DNA of 64,000 nt from Sherwoodlollariibacterium sp049275655 (lineage in GTDB: Bacteria; Omnitrophota; Gorgyraeia; Gygaellales; Profunditerraquicolaceae), in NCBI GenBank assembly GCA_049275655.1, contig JBASUY010000030.1, positions 227,690 to 291,689 of the forward strand. Reading direction: 5' to 3'. A program made the translations under genes and the position numbers. Numbering within the stretch: the first letter of the stretch is position 1; each line of letters starts with the position of its first letter. Positions 24,057 through 32,285 of this stretch are shown here, in pieces. A model generated the notes under the pieces. The model worked only from the letters and a program-made list of their open reading frames with translations. It was not told the DNA's origin and did no database searches.

Positions 24057-25271
24057 CTATTCCTTTTCGTTTATTGGTAGCCTTTCTTTAAGCATCTTAA
24101 AAGTATAACCTGAATCTACCTGAGGTAAAGGCGCTACCGGCTCGCTTAAGAGGAACTCTCCTTTCTGAATCCATCTTTTAAGCTCTTCGCTAATCTCCTT
24201 TGCCTTTGAATAGCTTGAGAGGCTACCGGTTAAGACCTCTTTGCCTTGCACAAGTATCTTCCCACTCTTAAGCTCTTCATAACTTACCTCTCCTAAAGAA
24301 CCGGGGATGCAGTTAGGATAATTTGCGCTATAATCTACAACCTGCGCATATATATCCTTATCCTCTACTGCCGCTTGCTTAAGCACATCTTCGTCTAATA
24401 TCGGTATAGGCAGGCCTATGCCTACTATTAAGGTTACGCCATAGCCAAGCATACTTGTACCAACCAGCCAATCAGGGCTCATCTTTTTTAAATCTCCTAT
24501 AACCGCGATAGTCCCGGCAGGAACTTGCGGAATACCATTATCTTTACGCAAGACAGAGGGGTTATGCTGAGTCCCATGCCAAGAGACAAAACCAACTCCG
24601 CCGCCTAAAAATATCTTTGTCCCTATTCCAACTGTGCGGTAAAAAGGGTCTTTTAAAAGCGGGGATAACTGCCCGGCAGAACAATAATTGGCATTGCCTA
24701 AGTTAGGCTTCAGCATCCCCATATAGGTATAAATAGGCTTATCAGATAAATTAACCGCAACATTATAATTCTGGTAAGCATTGCGGATATTAAATAAAAC
24801 CGCCTCGTTCATATCTTTAATGTTTATTAAAGTCTCTAACTTCTTGCGCGGATAACAATCTGTGCCGTAAGCTATTGTTTCAAGGAGAACATCTTCTCCT
24901 GCGACTAATTCCTGAATAACATGTGCTCCCCCATACTTAAACTCTCCGGGATAAACTTTGTTGCGCGGGTCATCATCAGGGAGGGCAGTCGCTCCTAAAT
25001 AAAAGTCCACCGCTGCAAAGCCGGTATAACAAGGGACGTCATTAAGCTTACATACCCCTCCTCCTACTTTTATCCGCGGTTTAGAATGCCCGATATTAAA
25101 ATAAGCCCCTGAAGAGCACATAGGGCCAAAAGTCCCGCAAGTAACTACATCCACTTCTTGGGCAGCTTTTTTTATCCCCTTTTTTTTGACTAAATCAATT
25201 ACCTCTTCGGCAGTTACTGCTACAACTTCGCCTTTTTTAATCTTTTCATTTATCTCTTTTATCGTTCTCAT
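24057..25271 (-). CDS. DUF39 homocysteine biosynthesis protein
   Basis: 404 aa, of the family whose methanogen member (MA1821) is needed to make homocysteine from aspartate semialdehyde without O-acylhomoserine. Conserved-looking segments include VVTCGTFGPMCSSGAYFN (near 43), GGGVCKLNDVPCYTGF (about 70) and YGTDCYPRKK. Several cysteines are clustered in these glycine-rich stretches. The CBS domains present in some archaeal versions are absent. It is followed by the NIL-ferredoxin and NifS, and preceded 15 nt upstream by Nfu. The bacterial role is inferred from the archaeal work. Confidence 0.88.
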   Translation of the reverse strand: MRTIKEINEKIKKGEVVAVTAEEVIDLVKKKGIKKAAQEVDVVTCGTFGPMCSSGAYFNIGHSKPRIKVGGGVCKLNDVPCYTGFAAVDFYLGATALPDDDPRNKVYPGEFKYGGAHVIQELVAGEDVLLETIAYGTDCYPRKKLETLINIKDMNEAVLFNIRNAYQNYNVAVNLSDKPIYTYMGMLKPNLGNANYCSAGQLSPLLKDPFYRTVGIGTKIFLGGGVGFVSWHGTQHNPSVLRKDNGIPQVPAGTIAVIGDLKKMSPDWLVGTSMLGYGVTLIVGIGLPIPILDEDVLKQAAVEDKDIYAQVVDYSANYPNCIPGSLGEVSYEELKSGKILVQGKEVLTGSLSSYSKAKEISEELKRWIQKGEFLLSEPVAPLPQVDSGYTFKMLKERLPINEKE

Positions 25272-25286
25272 CTAAATAACACCCCT

Positions 25287-25508
25287 TTAAACGGCAATAA
25301 CCTCTTTTACCTCAGGGACATCCTCTTTAATAATCCTTTCTATGCCCATCTTTAAGGTCATCGAACTCATCGGACAAGAGCCACAGCTTCCTTTAAGCCT
25401 AACCTTAACTACCCCGTCAGAAGTTACATCAACCAACTCTACATTACCACCATCAGCCTGCAGCATGGGCCTTACTCTCTCTAGCGCTTTCTCAATCTTC
25501 TCTTTCAT
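25287..25508 (-). CDS. NifU C-terminal-domain protein (Nfu-type Fe-S carrier)
   Basis: 73 aa single Nfu domain. The motif GSCGSCPMSSMTL has the cluster-binding C42-x2-C45 pair. It holds and passes on Fe-S clusters. It is the first gene of the block with DUF39, NIL-ferredoxin and NifS. AAAGGAG lies 6 nt before the ATG. A promoter candidate (TTGGAT-18-TATAAT, 25545-25574) overlaps the end of thiE. Confidence 0.93.
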   Translation of the reverse strand: MKEKIEKALERVRPMLQADGGNVELVDVTSDGVVKVRLKGSCGSCPMSSMTLKMGIERIIKEDVPEVKEVIAV

Positions 25509-25544
25509 CTCTTCTCCTTTTAGGTGTTTTCTGAAATATCTGTA

Positions 25545-25574
25545 ATTATAGCATGCTGCGGCAGGCTAATCCAA
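25545..25574 (-). promoter_or_regulatory. Candidate promoter of the Nfu-DUF39-NIL-NifS-BirA block
   Basis: Minus strand: TTGGAT (25569-25574), 18-nt spacer, TATAAT (25545-25550), beginning within the last codons of thiE. Confidence 0.45.
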
Positions 25575-26181
25575 TATTTATTTTCCTGTTAAACTTATTT
25601 ATCTCTTCCGTAAGTGATTTCTTTTTTAATACCGCGGATATAGCACAAAGCGCATCTGCCCCGGAAGCAATTACATCTTCTGCATCTTTAAGTTTAATAC
25701 CGCCGATAGCAACTATCGGGATATTTTTAAATCTTTTTCTTATAAGACTAATTAACTTCAAGCCAACGGGCCTTATAGTAGTAACCTTAGTATTAGTAAA
25801 AAATATCGGCGAGATTCCTAAATAATCTACTTTTAACCTAACCCCGACTTCTGCTTGCGCTAAGGAGTGGACTGTTAAGCCGATAATCTTCTTCCTGCCT
25901 AACAACCTGCGCGCTATATTAACCGGCATATCATCTTGGCCTAAATGTACTCCATCGGCATTAACTGCTAAGGCAATATCAACCCTATCATTTATTATCA
26001 AAGGGATTCTCTTACAGATACGCCTAAGTATTAATGCCTCATTAATCATCTTAGAGGTAGGCATATCTTTACTGCGGTATTGAACTGCACAAGCCCCTGC
26101 TCCCACCGCCTTAAGCGCGTCATTAATAATCCCTCTTCTACTAAGGTTTTTATCGGTTATAAAATAAAATCCTTTTATCAA
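25546..26181 (-). CDS. thiE: Thiamine-phosphate synthase ThiE
   Basis: 211 aa TIM-barrel enzyme joining hydroxymethylpyrimidine diphosphate with thiazole phosphate. Typical motifs in order: FYFITDKNL (5-13), VQYRSKDM (34-41), LIINDRVDIAL, GVHLGQDDMP, GISPIFFTNTK and VAIGGI. Its start overlaps the thiM stop by 4 nt. Together with thiM it suggests salvage of the thiazole part; no thiC or thiD is present here and no TPP riboswitch is visible. Confidence 0.94.
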   Translation of the reverse strand: MIKGFYFITDKNLSRRGIINDALKAVGAGACAVQYRSKDMPTSKMINEALILRRICKRIPLIINDRVDIALAVNADGVHLGQDDMPVNIARRLLGRKKIIGLTVHSLAQAEVGVRLKVDYLGISPIFFTNTKVTTIRPVGLKLISLIRKRFKNIPIVAIGGIKLKDAEDVIASGADALCAISAVLKKKSLTEEINKFNRKINIGLACRSML

Positions 26182-26975
26182 GATATCCTCTGTTTTTTAT
26201 TTAGAACCTTAGGATTAATTAGAGATAACTGGTCAAATAACTTACCCTTAAAACTCCCCGGCCCTTTTGACTTTTTTGCGGCTATCTCAGCAGATACCCC
26301 AAGGCAGGATAGAGCCGCTATTGATGCTTTTACTAAATCTTCTTCTACTGCAACAAAAGCACCTATAACAGAAGCAGCAATACACCCTGTGCCTACGACT
26401 AAAGGCATAATCTTATCCCCGTTTAAAACTCTGAACAAATCCTTGCCGTCGGTAATTATATCTACTTCTCCTGTCGCAACTACCACACACTTATTTTCTC
26501 TAGCTAACCTAATGGCTTGCCCTTGAATGCCTTTTCCTTTATTAACGCTATCCACCCCTTTAGGCCTAACCCTTTCTCCGGAGAGAAAAGCAATCTCAGA
26601 GGCATTCCCTTTTATTATATCAATGCGGGAAAGAGAGGTTAACTTACGGCAGGATATGCCGCGCAATTTTGTTGCACCTACCCCGCAAACATCCAATACT
26701 ACCGGAATGCCATTTTTATTTGCTACCTTAGCAGCAATAAGCATAGCTCTTACAAAACCTTTAGTTAAGGTCCCGATATTTAAAACTAAAGAAGAAGCAA
26801 TACTAACTACCTCTTCTACCTCTCCCGGGTCATGAGCCATTATAGGGGAAGCGCCTAAAGATTTAACCGCCTGCGCGCAATCATTAACCGTAACCCAATT
26901 AGTAAGATGATGCACTACCGGAGACTCTTTTCTTATCCGGTTAAGTAAAACGCCTGAATCAACTTTTATCCGCAT
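26178..26975 (-). CDS. thiM: Hydroxyethylthiazole kinase ThiM
   Basis: 265 aa ribokinase-like enzyme phosphorylating 4-methyl-5-(2-hydroxyethyl)thiazole. Motifs: VHHLTNWVTVNDCAQ (20-34), IIKGNASEI (near 120) and the anion-hole/base VVGTGCIAASVIGAF, where cysteine replaces the usual catalytic Asp position as is normal for ThiM. It lies 9 nt after cysK and overlaps thiE, so it belongs to the Rrf2-cysK-thiM-thiE transcript. Confidence 0.94.
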   Translation of the reverse strand: MRIKVDSGVLLNRIRKESPVVHHLTNWVTVNDCAQAVKSLGASPIMAHDPGEVEEVVSIASSLVLNIGTLTKGFVRAMLIAAKVANKNGIPVVLDVCGVGATKLRGISCRKLTSLSRIDIIKGNASEIAFLSGERVRPKGVDSVNKGKGIQGQAIRLARENKCVVVATGEVDIITDGKDLFRVLNGDKIMPLVVGTGCIAASVIGAFVAVEEDLVKASIAALSCLGVSAEIAAKKSKGPGSFKGKLFDQLSLINPKVLNKKQRIS

Positions 26976-26984
26976 AGCGTTATT

Positions 26985-27920
26985 TTAACGGCTGTATTCC
27001 TCATAAAGCCAAGTAGATAGATACCTCTCCCCTGCGCTGGCTAATACGGTAACTATGGTTTTACCTTCTGACTCCGGGCGGCGCGCAACTTCTAAAGACG
27101 CCCATACTGCGGCTCCACCGGATATCCCGGTAAAAATACCCTCTTTTTTAGCTAACCTTCTGGCAAGCTCTCCTGCATCTTCATGCCTAACCTGTATAAT
27201 CTCATCAATAATATTTAAGTTTAATACCTTAGGGATAAAACCCGCTCCTATCCCTTGTATCTTATGCACCCCGGGTTTGCCGCCGGATAAAACAGGGGAA
27301 TCTTTAGGTTCTAACCCAATTATTTTAACCTTAGGGTTACGTTCTTTTAACACCTCGCCTACGCCGGTAATAGTCCCTCCAGTCCCTATCCCACAGATAA
27401 AGATATCTACCTTGCCCTTGGTCTCCTGCCATACCTCTTCAGCTGTAGTCTTACGGTGTATCCTTGGATTAGCCGGATTATTAAATTGCTGAGGCATATA
27501 GCTATTCGGGGTCTTCTTTAAAAGTTCCTCTGCCTTCTCAACCGCGCCCTTCATCCCTTTTGCCCCTTGAGTAAGGATAACCTCTGCTCCAAGGGCCCGT
27601 AAGAGTTGTCTTCTTTCAACGCTCATTGTATCCGGCATAGTAAGGATTAAGCGATACCCCTTTTCTGCGGCTACAAAAGCAAGGGCTATGCCGGTATTTC
27701 CGCTAGTAGGCTCAATAATAACCGAATCCTTATTTAATAAGCCTTTCTCTTCTGCGTCCTCAATCATAGCAAGGCCAATCCTATCCTTGACACTTGATAG
27801 AGGATTAAAAAATTCAAGCTTGGCTAAAATAGTAGCGTTAATACCGGTAGTTATTTTATTTAACCGCACAAGCGGAGTATTGCCTACGGTTTTAGTTATG
27901 CTATCAAAAATACCCGGCAT
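26985..27920 (-). CDS. cysK: Cysteine synthase A (O-acetylserine sulfhydrylase)
   Basis: 311 aa PLP enzyme making cysteine from O-acetylserine and sulfide. PLP lysine K45 lies in PLSSVKDRIGL; TSGNTGIAL binds the substrate carboxylate, and GIGTGGTITGVGEVL holds the PLP phosphate. No cysE is adjacent. It follows the IscR-like Rrf2 gene by 12 nt, and a palindrome next to that gene's promoter suggests control by cysteine or Fe-S status. Confidence 0.96.
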   Translation of the reverse strand: MPGIFDSITKTVGNTPLVRLNKITTGINATILAKLEFFNPLSSVKDRIGLAMIEDAEEKGLLNKDSVIIEPTSGNTGIALAFVAAEKGYRLILTMPDTMSVERRQLLRALGAEVILTQGAKGMKGAVEKAEELLKKTPNSYMPQQFNNPANPRIHRKTTAEEVWQETKGKVDIFICGIGTGGTITGVGEVLKERNPKVKIIGLEPKDSPVLSGGKPGVHKIQGIGAGFIPKVLNLNIIDEIIQVRHEDAGELARRLAKKEGIFTGISGGAAVWASLEVARRPESEGKTIVTVLASAGERYLSTWLYEEYSR

Positions 27921-27932
27921 AACCCCTCCTTT

Positions 27933-28379
27933 TTATATATAATACATATTATCCGGTGATTTTTTCTTCTCCCTTGAACGTATAATCAAATCTTCTAAGG
28001 TAGTAGATTTCAAGGTAGCCTCTATCGCCTTACTTAACTCTTCCCAAATATCATGCGTAACACAAGAATTAACCTTTTGGCAATAAACCTTATCCTTAAT
28101 ACACCCGACAATTCGGATCTCCCCGTCAAGGGCTTCTACAACTTGCTTTAAGTTTATCTGAGAAGGATGAAAGCTTAAAGAATACCCTCCTTTTGCCCCA
28201 CGTAAAGATTTTACTAACCCCATTGGCTTAAAAGAAGTTAATATCCTCTCTAAGTATTTAAGAGATACGCCCTGCCGCCTTGCAACATCTTTTAATAAGA
28301 CCGGGCCATCTCCATAATGACACGCTAAATCCAGCATAGCCCTTGTCCCATAACGCACTTTAGTAGAGAGTTTTATCAC
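27933..28379 (-). CDS. Rrf2 family transcriptional regulator, IscR-like
   Basis: 148 aa. Winged helix N-terminus (KVRYGTRAMLDLACHYG, then the recognition part GVSLKYLERIL, residues 37-47) and a ligand segment C93-x6-C100-x5-C106-x2-H109, nearly the IscR [2Fe-2S] pattern C-x5-C-x5-C-x2-H. It starts with GTG at 28379, preceded by AAAGGAG. A perfect palindrome overlaps its transcription start region, so autoregulation is likely. It heads cysK-thiM-thiE, so it may act as IscR (Fe-S) or CymR (cysteine) type regulator; the His and Cys ligands favour the first. Confidence 0.9.
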   Translation of the reverse strand: MIKLSTKVRYGTRAMLDLACHYGDGPVLLKDVARRQGVSLKYLERILTSFKPMGLVKSLRGAKGGYSLSFHPSQINLKQVVEALDGEIRIVGCIKDKVYCQKVNSCVTHDIWEELSKAIEATLKSTTLEDLIIRSREKKKSPDNMYYI

Positions 28380-28404
28380 TTTAAATCTAATCTCCTTTAT
28401 TATC

Positions 28405-28456
28405 TACTATTCCGATAGGAATAGTATAAATATACCCTAATTTAGAGAATTGTCAA
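28405..28456 (-). promoter_or_regulatory. Promoter and palindromic operator of the IscR-like gene
   Basis: Minus strand: TTGACA (28451-28456), 16-nt spacer, TATATT (28429-28434). Directly after the -10 box lies the perfect inverted repeat TACTATTCC (28418-28426) / GGAATAGTA (28405-28413) with 4 nt between, covering the start point. It is placed to block transcription when bound. Confidence 0.75.
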
Positions 28457-28497
28457 TATAATTTTACTAATTAAACTAACACTAATTTTTACTATTT

Positions 28498-29409
28498 TTA
28501 CAAGGAGAGCCTTGAGAGATAATCAAAGGCGCTTATAGAAGCCTTTGACCCTTCTCCCGCAGCAATGATGATTTGTTTTTGCGGGGTATCAGTTACATCC
28601 CCTGCTGCGAATATGCCGGGGACATTAGTCTCATTACGGGGATTAATCTCTATCTCTTGGTATTTATTTTTTTTGACATCTTTTACAAATCCGGAATTAG
28701 GTATAAGCCCTATCTCCACAAATACCCCCTGCACAAAAAGGATTGTTTCTTTACCTTCTGAGATTATTGTAATTGACTCTAACATCTTATTACCCGATAT
28801 CGCGCTTACCGTAGAGTTATTAAGTATAATCGCGTTATTAGAAGCCTCTACCTTCTGGCTCATTATCATATCCCCTGATAGCGCAGGAGTATTATTAATT
28901 ATATAAACTTTTTTTGCAATCCTTACCAACTGTAAAGCCGCATCCAGCGCAGAGTTGCCTCCGCCGATAACCGCAACATCCTTTCCGCTAAAAATAGGCC
29001 CGTCGCAGGTAGCGCAATAAGTAAGCCCGCGGTTTTTAAATTCTTTTTCCCCCGGAACCCCTAACTCTCTTGAACGCTTGCCCGAAGCAATAATAACTGT
29101 CTTGGATGCATATTCGGCTTTAGCAGTCTTGACTAATATATCATTACCTATTTTTTTTACCTCAATAACCTCTTCATTCTCTTTTACCGGGATATTGTAT
29201 CTGCGCATATGTTCTTCAAACTTCTGCGCAAGTTCAGGCCCGCTAATAAACTGATACCCGGTGTAATTCTCAACATCACCGCTTAATGCAGCCTGTCCTC
29301 CGATATCCCCAGTTAAAACTATAAAATCCATCTTCTTACGCGCCGCATAAACAGCTGCAGTAATCCCTGCCGGGCCTGCGCCGATAATTATCAAATCAAA
29401 AATTTTCAT
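28498..29409 (-). CDS. trxB: Thioredoxin reductase (NADPH-dependent, TrxB family)
   Basis: 303 aa flavoprotein: FAD-binding GAGPAGITAAVYAARK (10-25), redox pair C132-A-T-C135-D, NAD(P) motif GGGNSALDAAL (near 153-163) and C-terminal FAD contact AAGDVTDTPQKQIIIAAGEG. It is the last gene of the stress operon, 11 nt after the glutaredoxin-like gene, which may be its substrate (NrdH-like proteins are reduced by TrxB). Confidence 0.93.
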   Translation of the reverse strand: MKIFDLIIIGAGPAGITAAVYAARKKMDFIVLTGDIGGQAALSGDVENYTGYQFISGPELAQKFEEHMRRYNIPVKENEEVIEVKKIGNDILVKTAKAEYASKTVIIASGKRSRELGVPGEKEFKNRGLTYCATCDGPIFSGKDVAVIGGGNSALDAALQLVRIAKKVYIINNTPALSGDMIMSQKVEASNNAIILNNSTVSAISGNKMLESITIISEGKETILFVQGVFVEIGLIPNSGFVKDVKKNKYQEIEINPRNETNVPGIFAAGDVTDTPQKQIIIAAGEGSKASISAFDYLSRLSL

Positions 29410-29420
29410 ATTTGATTAAA

Positions 29421-29657
29421 CTATAAACCTAATGATTCTTTTATCCTCTCCTTATCAAACCCAACAATAATCTCGCCTTCAATATTTATAACCGGTACAC
29501 CCATCTGACCCGACAGGTTAACCATCTCTTCTGCTTTTTTCGTATCTGCGCCGACATCATAGTCTTCAAAGGCGATATTATTATCCTTAAGAAACTGCTT
29601 AACCCTTACACACCAAGGGCAAGTCGCGGTGCTATATACTTTTACGTTTTTTGCCAT
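29421..29657 (-). CDS. Glutaredoxin-like redox protein (NrdH-like)
   Basis: 78 aa thioredoxin-fold protein with active site C13-P-W-C16 and the cis-proline region MGVPVINIEGEIIVGFD. Of the small type reduced by thioredoxin reductase, which is encoded next. Glutathione use is unlikely in this context but cannot be excluded. Ribosome-binding site AAAGGAAGAG precedes the ATG. Confidence 0.92.
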   Translation of the reverse strand: MAKNVKVYSTATCPWCVRVKQFLKDNNIAFEDYDVGADTKKAEEMVNLSGQMGVPVINIEGEIIVGFDKERIKESLGL

Positions 29658-29701
29658 AACTCTTCCTTTCTTTAAAATATCTTTTGAGTATTTTTAAGGC
29701 T

Positions 29702-30154
29702 TTAGCTTCCGGGGGCAAGATCAACAATTTCATTTACCTTAAATAGAATCAGGTGCTTTGGTTTAGGGAGCTTCGCCTCAGGATGCCTTTTACCTGCTTT
29801 ATCTTCGCGGATATTCTTTAAAAGCCGTTGCGCAAGCCTGCCGGATATTCTCTTATCCCAAGCCTTAATAATATCCGCACCAACCTCTCTGTCCTTAGCT
29901 AACCTTGCCTTGCCTTTAAGGCAGTAACCTTTAAATTTATGCTCATTAAAAGCAGTAATGCTGGCTAATTGATTATTTTGTAAGTTTAGATATGTCCTGC
30001 CGTAATAAGCATCTAAAAGGGCAACCTCTCCTGCCTCATCAATCTTAACTATCCCCTTGCATGAAGAATGCGGGTAGCCTTTATCATCTATGGTAGAAAA
30101 GACAACACAGCCTTGGCTTTCAAAAAAACTTATTATATCCCTATCTAATTTCAT
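29702..30154 (-). CDS. Pyridoxamine 5'-phosphate oxidase-like flavin-binding protein
   Basis: 150 aa split-barrel protein. N-terminal FFESQGCVVFSTIDDKGYPHSS is characteristic of the PNPOx-like group that binds FMN or F420; KGIVKIDEAGEVALLDAYYGRT follows. Within the stress operon it probably is a flavin-dependent reductase of unknown substrate. It is not a true PdxH: it is shorter and lacks that enzyme's C-terminal PLP-site segment. Confidence 0.8.
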   Translation of the reverse strand: MKLDRDIISFFESQGCVVFSTIDDKGYPHSSCKGIVKIDEAGEVALLDAYYGRTYLNLQNNQLASITAFNEHKFKGYCLKGKARLAKDREVGADIIKAWDKRISGRLAQRLLKNIREDKAGKRHPEAKLPKPKHLILFKVNEIVDLAPGS

Positions 30155-30175
30155 ACCCTTAGGCTAAAATTATTC

Positions 30176-31351
30176 TTAGCTAACAGCTCTTCTGCCAAAC
30201 TCAACGCAGCTATTCAATTCATTTGCATCCGGGGCATATCTTATACTTAAACCTGGCTGGGATAATGAAATCCCGTTTGCAGTAAGTATCTTTTCTATTT
30301 CTCTTACCGCTCCACCTGCCCACCCAAAAGAGCCAAAGACAGACGCAAACCTCTTCTTAGGCGCAAGGACTCTTAAAAAATCAAGAAAGCCGGCCATAGA
30401 AGGAAGCATGCTATTGCCGTGGGTTGAAGAACCTAAGATAAAAAACTTTGCTTCAAGCATCTCCTTAAAAACTTCGGTGCGGTCAGAGTTATTAATATCA
30501 AAAATCTTAAACTCAATACCTGCTTTAAGTATTCCTTCTGATATCTTACGCGCCATCTTTTCAGTCGCCCCCCACATCGTCTCATAGACTATTACCGCCT
30601 TTTGGCTTACTTGGTTATCTGCCCAAGAAAGATACTTTTGTACAATCTCCATAGGCTCTTTACGCCAGACTAACCCATGGGCAGGAGCAATAATTTTAAT
30701 CGGGATATTTAATTTTTGTACCTCGGCTATCTTCCTAGATATCAAACCCCCTAAGGGCCAAAGGATATTGGCATAATACTTAGCCGCCTCATCCCACAAA
30801 AGACAAGGATCCACTTCATCTGTAAAGATAAAGCTTGAAGCAAGGTGCTGGCCAAAGGCATCATTAGGCATAAGCAATGCCTCTTGCGGAAGATAAGTAA
30901 ACATGCTATCCGGCCAATGAATCATCGGCGCCTCTACAAAGGTAAGAGCCTTTTTACCTAAAGAGATTGAATCCCCCGTCTTTACCTCTTTAAAATTCCA
31001 ATTACCGTAATAGTTTTTATATAACCCTTCCTTACACTTAGCAGTCCCGATAATTTGGGCATTCGGGCAGAGCTTCATAATCTTTGGCAATGCCCCTGAG
31101 TGGTCCTTCTCAACGTGGTTGGCAATTATATAGGATATTTTATCTAAAGGGATAATGCTTCGGATATTCTCGATTAATTCATCTGCAAAAGGCTCATAAA
31201 CCGTATCTACAAGCGCTGTCCTTTCGTCAATAACTAAATAAGCATTATAGCTTGAGCCTCTTTTTGTAGTATAGGTATGCCCGTGGAAATTACGCACATT
31301 CCAATCAACTACTCCTACCGAATAAACATCTTTAACTATCTGCCTTTTCAC
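30176..31351 (-). CDS. Flavodiiron protein (FprA-type A flavoprotein)
   Basis: 391 aa. The N-terminal metallo-beta-lactamase-like domain holds the diiron ligands H79-x-E81-x-D83-H84, with the later histidines and aspartate in MIHWPDSM, DAFGQH and PAHGL. A flavodoxin domain (about 253-391) has ETMWGATEKMA for FMN. It reduces O2 to water and/or NO to N2O using electrons from rubredoxin, whose gene is upstream. It starts with GTG; its ribosome-binding site is replaced by a run of eight G, 4 nt before the GTG, preceded by 7-bp tandem repeats. Confidence 0.95.
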   Translation of the reverse strand: MKRQIVKDVYSVGVVDWNVRNFHGHTYTTKRGSSYNAYLVIDERTALVDTVYEPFADELIENIRSIIPLDKISYIIANHVEKDHSGALPKIMKLCPNAQIIGTAKCKEGLYKNYYGNWNFKEVKTGDSISLGKKALTFVEAPMIHWPDSMFTYLPQEALLMPNDAFGQHLASSFIFTDEVDPCLLWDEAAKYYANILWPLGGLISRKIAEVQKLNIPIKIIAPAHGLVWRKEPMEIVQKYLSWADNQVSQKAVIVYETMWGATEKMARKISEGILKAGIEFKIFDINNSDRTEVFKEMLEAKFFILGSSTHGNSMLPSMAGFLDFLRVLAPKKRFASVFGSFGWAGGAVREIEKILTANGISLSQPGLSIRYAPDANELNSCVEFGRRAVS

Positions 31352-31355
31352 TTTT

Positions 31356-31387
31356 CCCCCCCCTATATACTATATACTACATACTAT
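31356..31387 (-). repeat. Homopolymer G8 plus 7-bp tandem repeats before the flavodiiron gene
   Basis: On the plus strand C8 (31356-31363) is followed by TATATAC, TATATAC, TACATAC and a partial unit (31364-31387). On the minus strand this puts G8 exactly where the ribosome-binding site should be. Confidence 0.8.
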
Positions 31388-31400
31388 CTGTCCACTTACC

Positions 31401-32105
31401 TTAATAGCCTTGGAAGTTTTCTGTAATAATCTTATCCGAAGAAAGATGTAAATCTTTAGATAATCCGCTCTTCATCGCCTCAACCATCGCCGGCGGGCCG
31501 CAAAGAAAGAAGAACCTATCCATATAATCAGAGACTTCTCTTTTAATCAAATCCGGGGTTATTGTACCTACAACACAAGAAAACTCCATATCTCTTTGAC
31601 AAAGGACATGGATTACGCGCAACCTGCTTGACTCTTCCTGCATCCTCTCAAAATCCTCGCGAAAAGCGATATCCCTTACAGAATTATTAGCATAAAGCAA
31701 AGTTATATCAAGATCGAGTTTCTTATCTACCGCAAACCTGCACATAGACCTTATCGGGGTAATACCAATTCCTCCGGATATAAAAGCTATTTTACCTAAA
31801 GCACGCTCAAGGGTAAATGCGCCAAAAGGATATTCAATAGAGAGGATATCCTTGATTTTAAGGTTTGAAATGGCTGCGGAAAAATCACTTCCGGTTATCT
31901 TCTTTGTAAATTCAATATAACCTTTTTCAGTAGGAGAGCTTGAAATAGAAAGGTATCTTTGAAGATTTTTATCATTATTAAGGGTCACGCGCAAAAACTG
32001 CCCTGCCTTGTATTCTGCTATGTTTTCAAGCCCTACCCTTATACTCTTTACATTATAAGTGCGCGGGATAACATTGACTACCCGCGCGCAAACCGAATCA
32101 GCCAT
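31401..32105 (-). CDS. Ferredoxin-NAD(P)+ reductase-like flavoprotein
   Basis: 234 aa from the ATG at 32105. FAD domain with RYLSISSSP (the R-x-Y-S/T motif) near residue 51-59, then an NAD(P) domain with GGIGITPIRSMCRF, LLYANNSVRDIAF and FFLCGPPAMVEAM. It has no 2Fe-2S domain. It probably passes NAD(P)H electrons to rubredoxin, whose gene ends 4 nt before this start; GAGAAGG within rubredoxin's last codons is its ribosome-binding site. An upstream in-frame TTG (32123) would lie inside rubredoxin and was rejected. Confidence 0.88.
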   Translation of the reverse strand: MADSVCARVVNVIPRTYNVKSIRVGLENIAEYKAGQFLRVTLNNDKNLQRYLSISSSPTEKGYIEFTKKITGSDFSAAISNLKIKDILSIEYPFGAFTLERALGKIAFISGGIGITPIRSMCRFAVDKKLDLDITLLYANNSVRDIAFREDFERMQEESSRLRVIHVLCQRDMEFSCVVGTITPDLIKREVSDYMDRFFFLCGPPAMVEAMKSGLSKDLHLSSDKIITENFQGY

Positions 32106-32109
32106 AACT

Positions 32110-32268
32110 TCAGACCTTCTCAAACATATCCTTGCCTACGCCGCAATCAGGGCAAACCCAATTATCAGGCAAGTTTTCAAAAGGCGTATTCGCCGGAATA
32201 TTCTGAGTAGAGTCCCCTACTGCCGGGTCATAAATATAACCACATACCGTGCATTTATATTTATCCAT
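32110..32268 (-). CDS. Rubredoxin
   Basis: 52 aa. Both iron-binding pairs are present: C6-T-V-C9-G-Y and C39-P-D-C42-G, with the typical middle WVCPDCGVGKDMFEK and aromatic residues Y4, Y11, Y13. It carries single electrons to superoxide reductase and flavodiiron protein, both encoded in this operon. The ATG at 32268 lies 17 nt after the superoxide reductase stop, with AAGGAGGAT in between. Confidence 0.96.
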   Translation of the reverse strand: MDKYKCTVCGYIYDPAVGDSTQNIPANTPFENLPDNWVCPDCGVGKDMFEKV

Positions 32269-32285
32269 ATTTTTATCCTCCTTAT

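Noticed and set aside
26080..26526. Open frame on the plus strand across thiE/thiM (148 codons)
   Set aside because: Antisense to two well-recognised thiamine genes; composition is that of a shadow frame.
27055..27492. Open frame on the plus strand opposite cysK (145 codons)
   Set aside because: Antisense to an intact cysK with all motifs; no domain seen.
26178..28500. TPP riboswitch for thiM/thiE
   Set aside because: No leader is available between cysK and thiM (9 nt), and the region before the Rrf2 gene shows a promoter and palindrome, not a thi-box.
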